NCBI RefSeq assembly: GCF_019393635.1
Contig: NC_057863.1
Span: 639,182,306-639,246,305 of the forward strand
Source: Dromiciops gliroides
Lineage: Eukaryota > Chordata > Mammalia > Microbiotheria > Microbiotheriidae
DNA: 64,000 nucleotides
Direction of reading: 5' to 3'
Shown here piece after piece: positions 11,346-23,115 of this stretch (within the stretch, counting starts at the first letter, position 1; each line of letters starts with the position of its first letter). The translations under genes and the position numbers were made by a program. The notes under the pieces are model-generated. The model was not told where the DNA came from. It searched no databases and saw only the letters and a program-made list of their open reading frames with translations.

Positions 11346-12539
11346 CTCTTTCATGCCTTTTTATCTAGAAATACACTCATAACAAGTGACACCATGTAGT
11401 AAAGAGCTACCACCCCCAACCACTTTATGCCATGTGACCCTGGGAAATGGGCCCAGAGTTTGGGTCTTAACAGGTAGGTGGCAGTCATGTTGTAGAGCTT
11501 CACATACTAGGCCAGAGCACAGATAATTTATCTTAGAAGAAGAAAAGAGTCACTGAAGATTTCTGAGCAGAACCTATTTCTGAGTGACATGCCATGCGAT
11601 CTCTGTTTTTAGAATATCGGTGTGGCAGCTATAGGGAGAACTCTCTAAATCTACAAAACAAAGATAATATCTCTTCACTTCCTCTGTCAAAGTGGTGTTG
11701 GGAGGATCAAATGAGGCAATGTTTGTAAAGTGTTTTCACAATCCTTAAATGCTATTTAATGTCAGCTATTATTATCCCCCTATTTTATAAATTCAGAGAA
11801 GGGAATGGACTTACTCAACAAATCACTTGACTCATTAAGTAACTTGAACTCAGGTCTCCTGACTCCCAGGTCTATAGTCAGGCTTGGAACTATTTGTTGT
11901 TATTGTTATTGTAATAAGTATTACTACCATGCCCAGGGTTTCTCCAGAGATTCCAGGGAGCACAAGCTGCCCATGTGCCTTTTAGCTGATAGTAATATGA
12001 ATGATAGCTGTGTATTTTTCTCTCTCGCTCGCCCTCATTCCCTCTGGAATCAGGAGAGGGAGAAGGACTTGTAGGAGGCCTGGCGTTGGGATTCTTGCCA
12101 AACCTGCCACTCTCCCTCATGCTCAGCCCAAGGATGGGGGGATGGAGGGGACAGGGCTCTGAACTGGAGTGACATACAAGGCGGACCGGATATGTCCTCT
12201 AGAAGAGTACTGGTGTCCTAGACTTCTGGCCATGGAAGGAGGGCCCACAGGATGCAAGGGGCCTCATGCCCTAGTCTTGGCTACAGAAGCTGAGGGAGGC
12301 TCTTTTTCTGAGCCTCCATTTGTGCATGGAAGGATTGGGCAGGTGGGCAAGGAGAACAGTGAAGTCTAGAGAGATGAGGAAGGTGTGTTCTCTTTGTCAG
12401 AGCTGAGGTCTGGGGTGCCAGTCCTGAGAGGAGGTTCAGCCCAAGGTTCTAGCCTCACCTTGAACATCTCAGTCCTCCCTGGACTTTCAGTACCAAGCAT
12501 ATAGGGATGAGGTTAAGGAGAGGGCCCTGCCTTCTTCAC
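11346..12539. other. Intergenic with MIR/L2 scraps
   Basis: A MIR-like tail is visible at about 11690-11880 (GGAGGATCAAATGAGGCAAT). The remainder shows no recognised gene or repeat. Confidence 0.45.
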
Positions 12540-12800
12540 ATGAGCCCCTGGGGCACCTCTCTTACTATATCACTCTTCTACTCAATAACCTTTGATAACT
12601 CCCTATTGCCTACTGAATGGAGCAAAATCTCCTAGTCCTAATATTTAAGGCATACCACAGTCTGGTGGCAACCCACTGGTCCAGCTTTACCTCATACAAC
12701 TCACCTTCACCTACATTCTATCAAAGTAGACCCTGTTCCATCCCCTGCTCTCCTCTTGACCTCTCTGTATCTTTGCTTGTCCAGACTCTGTGACTCCCAG
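12540..12800 (+). repeat. L2 LINE fragment
   Basis: L2 ORF-end sequence: AACTCCCTATTGCCTACTGA, then TTAAGGCATACCACAGTCTG, then CCCTGCTCTCCTCTTGACCT. Confidence 0.75.
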
Positions 12801-13330
12801 GCCTGGAATTATTTGTTGTTATGCTAATCATTATTATGATTGTGCTCTCCTGAAATTGACTCCATCCCCGTCCCCTGCTCCTTTGATGGAGTTATGCTGT
12901 CATATTATGCATGATATGTTGTAATCCATGTCCCCATCCCCCAGCTCTGAGCTAATGTGGGACCAGTTCTGCTCTTGAGGGCTGACTTTTAAGATCAACA
13001 ATCAATTGGCTTATGTCCTCACCAAGTAAACCAACCAAAGTCTACTCTGGGAAATATGTGAATACAGGTTATACCTATAGCCCTTGTCTGTGTTTTCAAA
13101 AATGTGAATTACCAAGTTCTTAGCTTCTATACAAACACGTAAGGTAACCAATGCATATCCAGAAAAGGATAGTTTTAATATTGGCAGAATGACACCAGGA
13201 AGTTGCCTGAGCTCTCCCAAATTTCCCTCAGAAACAACTTTAAATTAAGCCTCTCAACAAAATCTGAAGCCGAAAAACCTGCCCCAAAATGGAATGAAAC
13301 AATCTTCCGACTTAAGATTGATGTGGGGGG

Positions 13331-13489
13331 TGGGGGCAGCTAGGTGGCGCAGTGGATAGAGCACCGGCCCGGGAGTCAGGAAGACCTGAGTTCAAATTCG
13401 GCCTCAGACATTTGACACTTATTAGCTGTGTGACCCTGGGCAAGTCACTTAACCCCCACTGCCCTGCAAACAAACAAACAAACAAACAA
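13331..13489 (+). mobile_element. SINE-A, mixed
   Basis: TSD AAGATTGATGTGGG before the element and AAGATTGATGTGGGA after a (CAAA)n tail. Confidence 0.93.
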
Positions 13490-13499
13490 AGATTGATGT

Positions 13500-14000
13500 G
13501 GGATGGAATTAAGGTGATCAAACTGATAGTGAGGCATCCCAAAGGAATTTTAAGACTCAGTGACTCAGGTGCCCAAGTTTTATTGCAATATTGTGAGTGA
13601 CCACAGGCTGAGCACCATGGAGGTGTCTCAAATAGGGGGGTGAAAATGGTTATATTTACAGTCAGAAAACAATTGATCATCTCCTCATTATCTTCATCTC
13701 CACTTTAGGGAGGTACAGGGGAGGGTCTATCCTAATTTGGAGTTCCTGGGGGCTTAAGCCAACCCCTGAGGCTCCATCCTTTTTCCCTGGAGGTGTGTTT
13801 TGGGGGTTCACTTGTCATAAGGTGAATCTGGGGACAAATTTGGCCTTTTCCGTGCATTTTCCCAAGGACATGCTTAAACTTGTTAATCTCAGAGGGTCTC
13901 TGTGTTGATGGTATCTCTTTACTTAGGCCTGGTTTCTAGGTGTCCTGTCATGTAATTTAAACATTTCAATTGTTGATTACCAGTTAGGGTCTCTGTGACC
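13500..14000 (-). repeat. Possible LTR of an endogenous retrovirus
   Basis: On the minus strand an AATAAAAC near 13580 precedes TTGGGCACCTGAGTCAC, an arrangement typical of the R-U5 region. A possible TATA-like AAATATAA lies upstream near 13655. I could not find TG/CA ends with a TSD. Confidence 0.35.
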
Positions 14001-15056
14001 TGTCTCTATTGATGATGAGGGTTGATAGGAACAAATTCTCTTGGTTACTATAAAAACACGAACCTTAGTTTCTCTGTTAACCCTTTTAGGTACTATTGAT
14101 ACAACTATTGATAGGTTATCTGTTAACCCTTTTAGCCTCCTCCATCAAGATAACCTAAGATCTTCAGGAAAGGTCTGTTTCATTTGGGTAAAAGGAAAGC
14201 ACAGCTTAGCACAGAGGGTGTCTGGACAAGCCAGCAAAAGGCTCTTAGTCACAGTGAGCTAGTGGTACAGCAGGCCAGTTGCAAGGCCTCCAACCCCAAC
14301 ACAGAAGGCAACTTGCCAGCTAGGGTATCTGCTACCCAAAAGGCCCAATAGGCTGGGCCACTCCGGTACAATGAGCAAGCTGCAAGCTGCTGAGTCCTCA
14401 TAGCAGAATGCCAGTGACTGGGCCCTTGGCCCCAAAAAAGAAACTTGGGACAGTGCACATTGTACCCCAGAAGCAGAACTCAACCTTAAAAAGGCACAAA
14501 AGAAGCTACAATATGAATAAGAAACAGAAAAGAATCCTCACCATTGAAAGTTACTATGGCGACAGGGATCAAAACATAAGCTCAGAGGAGGACAACAATG
14601 AGAAAATGCCTACATGTGAAGCTTTAAAGGGGAAGAAGAATTGGTCTTAAGACCAAAAAGCCTTCTTTGGAAGAGCTCAAAAAGGATTTTATAAACCAAA
14701 TAAGAGAGGTAGAAGCAGTTAGCAGAGTGGATTAAAAACCAGAATGCTACAATATGTTGTTTACAAGAAACACATTTGAAGCAGAGACATACACACAGAG
14801 TAAATGTAACAGGCTGAACTTCTCTCCAGCTCTTCATCCTGGACTTCATATTACGAAAACTATCAATATAATCAACCACATCAATAATAAAACTAACCAA
14901 AATCATATAATTATCTCAATAGATGCAGAGAAAGCTTTTGACAAAATACAGCACCCATTCCTATTAAAAACATTAGAGATTCCATTAAGTCCAAGAAGAC
15001 AAAAATAACACACTGGAAGGTTAGTTTAGTAGAAAAGGTTGGTAGAAATGAAATAG

Positions 15057-15218
15057 TGGGGGCAGCTAGATGGCGGAGTGGATAGAGCACCGGCCCCAGA
15101 GTCAGGAGTACCTGAGTTCAAATCTGGCCTCAGACACTTAACACTTACTAGCTGTGTGACCCTGGGCAAGTCACTTAACCCCAATTGCCTCACTAAAAAA
15201 AAAAAAAGAAAGAAAGAA
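15057..15218 (+). mobile_element. SINE-A, subfamily A2
   Basis: Inserted in the retrocopy; TSD GAAATGAAATAGT on both sides, with an AAAG-rich tail. Confidence 0.93.
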
Positions 15219-15288
15219 AGAAATGAAATAGTTCAAATATTTTTCTTCCATATAGATACCTCACTTGAAAATAAGAAAAGCACAGTAG

Positions 15289-15434
15289 GGGACAGCGAAG
15301 TGGTGCAGTGGATAAAGCACCGGCCTTGGATTCAGAAGGACCTGAGTTCAAATCTGATCTCAGACACTTGACACTAGCTGTGTGACCCTGGGCAAGTCAC
15401 TTAACCCTTACTGCCCAGTCCAAAAAAAAAAAAA
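15289..15434 (+). mobile_element. SINE-A, subfamily A1
   Basis: Second SINE in the retrocopy; diverged head (GGGGACAGCGAAGTGGTGCA). Confidence 0.9.
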
Positions 15435-15452
15435 AAGATTACATTAATTTTG

Positions 15453-15607
15453 GGGGCAGCTAGGTGGCGCAATGGATAGAGCACTGGCCCCGGATTCAGG
15501 AGGACCTGAGTTCAAATCCAGCCTCAGACCCTTGATACTTACTAGCTGTGTGACCCTGAGCAAGTCACTTAATTCCAGTTGCCTCACCAAAAAAAAAAAA
15601 AAAAAAA
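15453..15607 (+). mobile_element. SINE-A, mixed
   Basis: Third SINE in the retrocopy, only 18 bases after the previous one; long A-tail. Confidence 0.92.
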
Positions 15608-16361
15608 GGAAAAGCAGAGTCCTAGTCAACATAAAAGTTCTGTCTAAAAGAATTTGCTGCCATTGGGTTGCCTTTGGGGTTTTAGAGTCTGTCAATAATA
15701 TACACACATATATGTATATATATATTTATATATTATAATATAATATTATAATACATATACATATTTGTTTTAATCCATGAAATTGTTGATCCCCAACAGT
15801 CATTTACACCAAGGTATTTCTAATAATCTCTGAAAATAACAAGTTAAATACCTGTTCTGAAACTGTAGCAAAAGAGAAAAGGAAAACTTTGGAATTATGA
15901 TCAGTGTATTCAACAATTTATACTAACTTTGCCAGTGATGTACAGTTTGAAGGTGAAAGTTGCTGTGGTTGCATTACATGACACAAACTGTCCTCTACTT
16001 CACATAAAATTAAAAGATATTTTATATGGTTTTAGGAAACCAAGATGAATCTATCTGGTCACCTAGTTCACAAATTTTGAATTCTATTTATTGAAACATG
16101 ACATACTGTGCTCTAAGCTTATACCTCGATTGTATTTTGTGCTTTTCCCCTTCATTTTCATGTCTTGTAAATATCTTGTATAGACTGGATTCAATTCCAA
16201 ATAAAGAATTGTAATGATAAATCAAAAAATTAGAGAGCAAAGGACTAAATGAAGCTTTCATTAAGATGATAACCAGTATCTATATTAAACCATCAGCAAG
16301 CATTATATGCAATGAGAATAAGTTAGAGGCATTCCCAATAAGATCAAGGGTGAAATAAAGG

Positions 16362-16503
16362 GGGGGCAGCTAGGTGGCGCAGTGGCTAGAGCACCGGCTC
16401 TGGAGTCAGGAGGACCTGAGTTCAAATCCAGCCTCAGACACTTGACACTTATTAACTGTGTGACCCTGGGCAAATCACTTGACCCCAAATGCCTCATGCA
16501 AAA
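16362..16503 (+). mobile_element. SINE-A, mixed
   Basis: Lies in L1 ORF2. Its A-tail has turned into the (GAAA)n tract that follows. Confidence 0.92.
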
Positions 16504-16504
16504 A

Positions 16505-16572
<68 letters not shown>

Positions 16573-16574
16573 AA
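16504..16574 (+). repeat. (GAAA)n microsatellite
   Basis: About 17 near-perfect GAAA units grown from the SINE-A tail. The lysine/glutamate-rich end of the ORF at 16382-16591 is this tract. Confidence 0.95.
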
Positions 16575-16763
16575 ACTACCCTTATATGTAACTGGAAAAA
16601 TAAAATAAATGTTTGAAAAAAAAACTACTTGAAACAATTAACAACCTTAGCAAAATTGCAGGATAACAAAATAAACCCATATAAATCATAAGCATTTCAA
16701 AATATGACCAACAAAGTCTGGCAGCAAAAGATAGAAAGAGAAATTCCATTTAAAATAACTGTA

Positions 16764-16918
16764 GGGGGCAGCTAGGTGGTGCAGTGGATAAAGCACCAGC
16801 CTTGGATTAAGGAGGACCTGAGTCCAAATCCTGCCTCAGACACTTGACACTTATTAGCTGTGTGACCCTGGGAAAGTTACTTAACCTTCATTCCCCCGCA
16901 AAACAAACAAACAAACAA
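16764..16918 (+). mobile_element. SINE-A, subfamily A1
   Basis: TSD TTAAAATAACTGTA on both sides, within L1 ORF2. Confidence 0.93.
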
Positions 16919-17582
16919 AGTTAAAATAACTGTAGACATTATAAAATATTTGGGAATCTACCTGACAAGACAAGCCCAGGAACTACATGAACACAATTAC
17001 AAAAAACTTTTTACACAAATAAAATCATATCTAAACAAATGGAAAAATATAAATTGCTCATGGGTAGGCCATGCTAATATAATAAAAATGACAATTTTTC
17101 CTAAATTAATGTACTTATTCAGTGCCATACCAAACTACCAAAAATTTTTTCATAGAGCTAGAAAAACAGAATAACAAAATTCATATGGAAGAACAAAAGA
17201 TCAAGAATATCAAGGGAATTAATGAAAAATGCAAAGGAAGACAGTCTACTTGTACCATATTTAAAACTATTTTATAAAGTAGCAACCATCAAAACTATTT
17301 AGTACGGGCTAAGAAATGAGAGGTGGATCAGTGGAATAGGCTAGGCACACAAAACACAGCAATAAAGGAATATAGCAATCTCCTGTTTGATAAACCCAAA
17401 GATGCTAGCCTCCAGGAAAAGAAGTCACTATTTGACAAAAACTGCTGGGAAAACTGGGAAATGGCAGAAACTAGGCATAGACCAACATCTTACATCGTAC
17501 ACCCAAAGTAAAGTCAAAATTGGTTACATGATGTAGACACAAAAGAGTGATACCAGAGGCAGATTAGAAAAGGAAGGAATAC

Positions 17583-17722
17583 GGGGTAGCTAGGTAGTGC
17601 AGTGGATAAAACACTGGCCCTGGATTCAGGAGGACCTGAGTTCAAATCTGATCCCAGACATTTGACACTTACTAGCTGTGTGACCCTGGGCAAGTCACTT
17701 AACCCTCACTGCCCCACCAAAA
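17583..17722 (+). mobile_element. SINE-A, subfamily A1
   Basis: Splits the L1 near the ORF2 end; the tail is A-rich then G-rich. Confidence 0.9.
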
Positions 17723-19404
17723 AAAAGGGGGGGGGAGGAATAGTTTACTTGTCAGATCTATGGATAGGTGAAGAACATTATGAAATACAAAATGGATCAT
17801 TTTGATTATATTTAATTAAGAAGTTTTTGTACAAACAAAACCAATGCAAACAAGACTAGAAAGAAAGCAAAAAGCTGGGAAACAATTTTTATAGTCAGTG
17901 TTTTTTATACAGGTCTCATATCTAAAATATATAGAGAACTGAATCAAACATATAAAAATACAAGTCACTCCACTGACCACTAAGAAATGGTCAAAGGATA
18001 TGAACAGGCGGTTTGCAAATGAAGAAATTAAAGTTAGTTACAGCCATATGAAAAAAAGTTCTCAATAATTACTAATGAGAGAAATGCAAATTAAAAGTAC
18101 TCTGAGGTACCACCTCATACCTATCTAATTGGCTAGTATGACAAAAAAGGAAAATGCTAAATGTTGGAGATGTGGGAAAATTGGAACACTAATGCACTGT
18201 TGGTGGAGCTGTGAACTGATCCAACCATTCTGGAGAGCAATTTGGAACCATGCCCAAAAAGCTATAAAACTGTGCATACCCTTTGACCCAGCAATACTAC
18301 TACTAGGTCTTTTTCCCAAAGAGACCATAAAAAATGAAAAAGGACCCACATGTACAAAAATATTTATAACTGCTCTTTTTGTGATGGCAAAGAATTGGAA
18401 ATTGAGGGAATGCCCATCAATTGAGGAATGGCTAAACAAGTTGTGATATATGAATGTAATGGAATACTATTGTGCTGTAAGAAATGATAAGCAGATGGAT
18501 TTCAGAAAAACCTGTAAAGATTTACATGAATTGATGTCGACTAAAATGAGCAGAACCAAGAGAACATTGTACACAGTATCAACAACATTTTGTGATAATC
18601 AACTGTGACAGACTTAACTCTTCTCAGCAATACAATGATCCAAGACAATGCCAAAAGACTCGTGGTAGAAAATGCTCTCCACATTCAGAAAAAGAACTAT
18701 GGAGTCTGAATGCAGATTGATGCATACTATTTTCACTTTTGTTGTTGCTTTGTTTTTGTTGTCTATTCTTTCTTGTGTTTTTTCCCTTTTGTTCTCTCTT
18801 TTTTTTTCAGTCCCTTATATTCTGATTCTTCCCTTACAACATGACTAGTGTGGAAATACGTTCAACAAGATTGTAATGTATAACCTATATCAGATTGCTT
18901 GCTGGTTTTGGGAGTGGGGAGGAAAGGGAGGGTGGGAGAAAAATTTGGAACTCAAAAAAATATCTTTACATGTAATTGGGGAAAAAAATCTAAAGAAAAG
19001 AAAAAAAAGAAAAGCATAGTTTTTATTTCATACCTCCAGTTCCTCTCCTACACACCCAGAAAATCAAAAGATTCTATTTGTAAACAAATAGAAATGGATC
19101 CCCATACCATTCTATCCTAAGAGACCTCCTATTATAGGGAGGGGCCAACAAAGCAGGCATAAGAGAGACCAAATGTATACTTATGCTTCCCTGGGAAACT
19201 ATGGATAAGGAAATCTCCTAAACTGCCAAGGACAGGCTAATGATATGGCAGTGTGCCGGGAAGATGTGCAGGCACACATACTCCCTGTTATATAATGGGG
19301 TGAATGAGAGGCCAGATTTCCTAACAGGGTGAACTAGAGGGCAGCTTTCCTGATATGACCTGGCCATACAGTTAAGACCATAGTTTCTCAAAAATACATG
19401 GGGG

Positions 19405-19553
19405 ATGGGGGGCAGCTAGATGGTGCAGTGGATAAAGCACTGGCCTTGGATTCAGGAGGACCCGAGTTCAAATCTGACCTCAGACACTTGACACATACTA
19501 GCTGTGTGACTCTGGGGAAGTCACTTAACCCTCATTGCCCCACCAAAAAAAAA
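19405..19553 (+). mobile_element. SINE-A (A1), first of three stacked
   Basis: Preceded by ATACATGGGGG. The 178-residue frame at 19398-19934 is three SINE translations in tandem. Confidence 0.93.
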
Positions 19554-19559
19554 AAATAC

Positions 19560-19716
19560 ATGGGGGCAGGGGGGTGGCTAGGTTGTGCAGTGGCTAAAGC
19601 ACCAGCCCTGAATTCAGGAGTACCTGAGTTCAAATCTAGCCTCAGACACTTGACACTTACTAGCTGTGTGACCCTGGGCAAGTCACTTAACCCCCATTGC
19701 CCCACAAAAAAAAAAC
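19560..19716 (+). mobile_element. SINE-A (A1), second of three stacked
   Basis: Preceded by a second ATACATGGGGG directly after the first SINE's A-tail. Confidence 0.93.
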
Positions 19717-19737
19717 CAACCAAACAAAACAAAACAT

Positions 19738-19905
19738 GGGGGCAGCTAGCTGGTGCAGTGGATAGAGCACTGGCCCTGGAGTCAGGAGGACCTGAGTTCA
19801 AATCCAGCCTCAGACACTTGACGATTACTAGCTGTGTGACCCTGGGCAAGTCACTTAACCCCAATTGCCTCACCAAAAAAAAAAAAAACCCCAAAAACCA
19901 AAAAA
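19738..19905 (+). mobile_element. SINE-A (A2-like), third of three stacked
   Basis: Preceded by AACATGGGGG; AAACATGG follows its tail. Confidence 0.93.
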
Positions 19906-20285
19906 ACAAAAACATGGTACCCCAGACATGCTGATAATCTAGTGCATCTTCTTACTACCACAGACTCTGATATTATTCTTTGGTGATGTTTAGGGCCACC
20001 CTGTGGTTCAGACTCTCCTAAAAGGCGAACACTCTTTGGGGCTTCCTATCAGACCTTCACTGTCCAAATAAATTACCGTTAACAAGAGAAGGCAAAGTAT
20101 TGGTATCCTTCCCCCTTGGGCTGAAGGTGGAACCACAAACTCTCCCTGCCACGTTTATGTCTAGAAGGACAACTCTTTGAACACTTGAATTTGGAATTAT
20201 TTTGGGGGCTAACCACCTCTCACCCCACCCCACCTGCCAAGGTGGTCACTGCCTTGCCCAAAAGATCTCACTGGAAGTCAGAGAT

Positions 20286-20368
20286 CAATTCAATAAATAT
20301 TTATTAAATGCCTACTATGTGGCAGATACTGCGTTAAGTGCTGAAGAATACCACCTTCTCCCCCCCCC

Positions 20369-20416
<48 letters not shown>

Positions 20417-20470
20417 CCCTGCCCTGAGGAGCTTACAATCTAATACAGGAAGACAAAACACAAAAGGAAG
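20286..20470 (+). repeat. Ancient repeat with (CA)n expansion
   Basis: Same family as 5835-6130 (CTACTATGTGGCAGATACTG, then AGTCCCTGCCCTGAGGAG), interrupted by a perfect (CA)n at 20370-20414. Confidence 0.65.
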
Positions 20471-20694
20471 CTCATGGTGGGGGGGTGGGGGGGCGGTGCA
20501 AAGAGAAACCATACTCGAAGCTGGGGCATTGTGAAGAAGTCAGATGGTCCAAAGTAGTGCAGCCAAGTGAGCAGTTCGATGATTCTGTCTCATACTGATT
20601 CCAAACAAGATCACTCAGTCTAGGGAATATCTTTTCCTATTTCAAGGAGGCAGATGTTCATGTTCATGTTCATGATAATGTTGATGATGGCGAC

Positions 20695-20850
20695 TAACAC
20701 AGAGTGCTTACTATGCCATAGGCACCGTGCTAAGGGCTTAATTACTATCTCACTTGGTCCTCACAATAGCCCTAGGAGGTAGGTGCTATTACTATCTCCA
20801 CTTTACAGTTGAGGAAACTGAGGCAAACAGAGGTTAAGTGACCGAGGCAC
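20695..20850 (-). repeat. MIR relic with L2-type tail
   Basis: Core CACTTTACAGTTGAGGAAAC on the minus strand with the tail at 20700-20760. Confidence 0.65.
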
Positions 20851-21174
20851 GGCTTTGTCAAACAGTTGTGTTTACTTGTTCAGGGTGATCTACAATTACC
20901 TTGGCTGCTTCCATCTCTTGGGCTGGCAAAATTCCCTTTCAGTTCTCAGACCTTCTCTCAGAAAGGAAAAAGGCAATCACAAAACCTCCTTTCTGGCTTA
21001 GTGCCTGGCACACAGTAGGCACTTAATAAGAGTTGGGGGGTGGGTGGATGATATTCTGGCTTGGAAATTCTAGGGACGGTGAGTGGAGCCTCAGGTGGGT
21101 AACTTGACAAACCCTTTTAGGAAACAGTGATGGAATGTGTAGTGGCAGTCTAGTAGGCCTGAGTCTAACCCTAA

Positions 21175-21340
21175 GGGGGCAGCTAGGTGGTGAAGTGGAT
21201 AGAGCACTGGCCCTGAAGTCCGGAGGACCTGAGTTCAAATCTGGCCTCAGACACTTAACACTTACTAGCTGTGTGACCCTGGGCAAGTCACTTAACCCCA
21301 ATTGCCTCACCAAAAAAAAAAAAAGAAAGAAAAAAAAAAG
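21175..21340 (+). mobile_element. SINE-A, subfamily A2
   Basis: TCTAACCCTAAG precedes it and recurs after the tail at about 21349, consistent with a 12-bp TSD. Confidence 0.93.
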
Positions 21341-21399
21341 ACTGAAAAGTCTAACCCTAAGGAGGACACTCTGAACCTAAGGGATACTCTGACCCTAAA

Positions 21400-21915
21400 G
21401 AGGACATTGATCATGGAGAAATATGGTTGATCAACTTGCTAGGGTCAGTTAGAGATTACTCTTTCTTTGGAAAAGCAAAGTAGTTAATTAACCAGGTAGT
21501 GGTTAGTCAAACAGGTAACAAAGTAGACAGACATGTCAGGGACACCCAGAAATCTGGGTGCCTTGAAATTTATAGCATGAGCTTGGTTGGGAGCCAGTTG
21601 TATTTGCTATGTGATTAGGACCAGGTAATGACAATAATCTCAAATTAGGAATGTGGCATATTTACTATTTCATGTATCCCACTCCCCAAATAGCTAGCAT
21701 CCTCCTTCCCCAAACAGCTGTAACTTTTTAGTCCTAAATTCTCTCCCACCCCCTTTTCTCCTCTATAAAACTATCACTCTCCTTTGTTCAGGAGTTGACA
21801 TTTAGACTTCTCTCAGTTATACCTCTGTGTGCCAAATAATGAAAACTTTTACTTAAATTCTGATTGGAACATGTGTGCAAGTAATTCCTTGATAGAGGAA
21901 TATTTTCAGATCCAG
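21400..21915 (+). repeat. LTR-like element
   Basis: A TATA-like CTATAAAACTATC at about 21762 follows a pyrimidine-rich stretch. The end, TGTGTGCAAGTAATTCCTTG then GAGGAAT, resembles the U5 of the LTR at 25371-25907. Outer ends and TSD not resolved. Confidence 0.5.
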
Positions 21916-22126
21916 TTTCTCAGTACTAGAATTGATTTGATTATAGCTCTAAGACTAGAAGAAAGTGGTGAGGGGGCAGCATAGTGGCTACTGAGGAGAG
22001 TCCAAGGTATGACTTGATACATCTACAGTGGTTGTAGTTGGGGACTATATGTAGTGTGCAACTGATGCAACCATTGGTTTGGATAGGGTCAAAGCAGGAA
22101 TTCTGAGTTTGAAAGTGTTGCATTTG

Positions 22127-22290
22127 GGGCAGCTAGGTGGCTCAGTGGATAAAGCACTGACCCTGGATTCAGGAGGACCTGAGTTCAAATCCGGCCTCAA
22201 ACACTTGACACTTACTAGCTGTGTGACCCTGAGCAAGCCACTTAACCCTCATTGCCCTGCAAAAAAAAAAGCAAAAAAAAAGAAGAAGAA
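22127..22290 (+). mobile_element. SINE-A, subfamily A1
   Basis: GTTGCATT before and GTTACATT after suggest a short duplicated target; the tail is AAGAAG-rich. Confidence 0.92.
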
Positions 22291-22439
22291 GAAGAAAGTG
22301 TTACATTCTCCAGAGTTGGTATCCTCCAAGAACAAATCAGATCATGTTGAAGGCCATAACTGAAGCTGATCCCTTATGAAGCATCAAGAGGCAAAGCCAA
22401 ACCCACCAATTCATCTTGAGAATGAATCAGGAACTGTCT

Positions 22440-22560
22440 TGTCATCTTGTCTTCTCACATAGAATGTGAGCTCCCTGAGGAAAGGGGACTGGTTCAGTTT
22501 TAGTCTTTGTACACCAGCACCTAGCATAAAATGAGAGCTTAACAAATGTTTGTTGATTTA
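22440..22560 (+). repeat. L2 3' end
   Basis: ATAGAATGTGAGCTCCCTGA, then CACCAGCACCTAGCATAAA, then AACAAATGTTTGTTGATT. Confidence 0.7.
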
Positions 22561-22724
22561 TTCTTAACTGAGTGCCAATAGGAGAGTCAGACTTCTACCC
22601 TAGAGCAGAACTCTAGGGAAAATCTCTAAAACAAAAGAGGGCTAGATAGCACATTGTTAAGGTACCACCAAAAGGGATATACAGGATCCCTTCTCAGAAA
22701 AAGATACAAAATAGGTATCAGATA

Positions 22725-23115
22725 CAGGGCACCTAGATGACATTGTGAATAGAACGCTGGACCTGGAGTCAGGAAGACTCATCAAATTTGGCCTCAGGGG
22801 CAGCTAGGTGGCGCAATGGATAGAGCACTGGCCCTGGAGTCGGGAGGACCTGAGTTCAAATCTTACCTCAGATGCTTAACACTTACTAGCTGTGTGACCC
22901 TGGGCAAGTCACTTAACTCCAATTGCCACACCCAAAAAAAAAATTGGCCTCAGACATGAACTGTGTGACCCATGACAAGTTGCTTAACCCTGTTTGCCTC
23001 AGTTTCCTCATCTGTACAATAAGCTAGAGAAGGAAATGGTTAACTACTGCAGTATCTTTGCCAAGAAGATCTCAAATGGGGTAACAAAGAGTGAGACATG
23101 ACTGAAAAATTACTC
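22725..23115 (+). mobile_element. SINE-B split by a SINE-A
   Basis: The head at 22725-22795 and the remainder from 22945 form one complete MAR1-type element ending in GACATGACTGAAAAATTAC. Confidence 0.85.
22796..22944 (+). mobile_element. SINE-A (A2) nested in SINE-B
   Basis: TTGGCCTCAG occurs on both sides and is host SINE-B sequence duplicated on insertion. Confidence 0.93.

Larger units (their letters stand above)
14980..16223 (+). pseudogene. Processed retrocopy (source gene unknown) inserted in the L1
   Basis: It interrupts L1 ORF2 and is flanked by a 13-14-bp near-perfect TSD (AAAAACATTAGAGA at 14966-14979; AAAAAATTAGAGA at 16224-16236). The 3' end has AATAAA at 16200-16205, about 18 bases before the junction, as expected of a polyadenylated transcript, although the A-tail is short. 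It holds three later SINE-As. The part at 15610-16223 reads like 3' UTR, including an AT-rich run at 15703-15765. I do not recognise the parent. Confidence 0.6.
14200..18995 (+). mobile_element. Plus-strand L1, internally deleted and multiply interrupted
   Basis: In order: 5' UTR-like sequence (14200-14500); ORF1 N-terminus (MNKKQKR, SYYGDRDQN near 14515-14640); an endonuclease-type LQETH motif near 14762; the RT segment ISIDAEKAFDKIQ (about 14910-14950); RT continuation from 16237; the ORF2 C-terminal region at 16930-17530 ([20 protein letters not shown] block); and the 3' UTR to about 18995. Most of ORF1 and the endonuclease are missing. Interruptions are a retrocopy (14980-16223) and SINE-As at 16362, 16764 and 17583. 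It is dead by stops and deletions. Confidence 0.85.

Noticed and set aside
13312..13680. 122-residue minus-strand ORF
   Set aside because: Largely antisense SINE-A fused to flanking sequence.
19398..19934. 178-residue ORF with three internal repeats
   Set aside because: It is three SINE-A copies read in one frame; the repeated KSDLRHLT/GKSLNPHCPTKKK-type peptide appears wherever a SINE-A occurs.
20202..20534. 110-residue ORF containing a His/Thr run
   Set aside because: The run is the (CA)n microsatellite.
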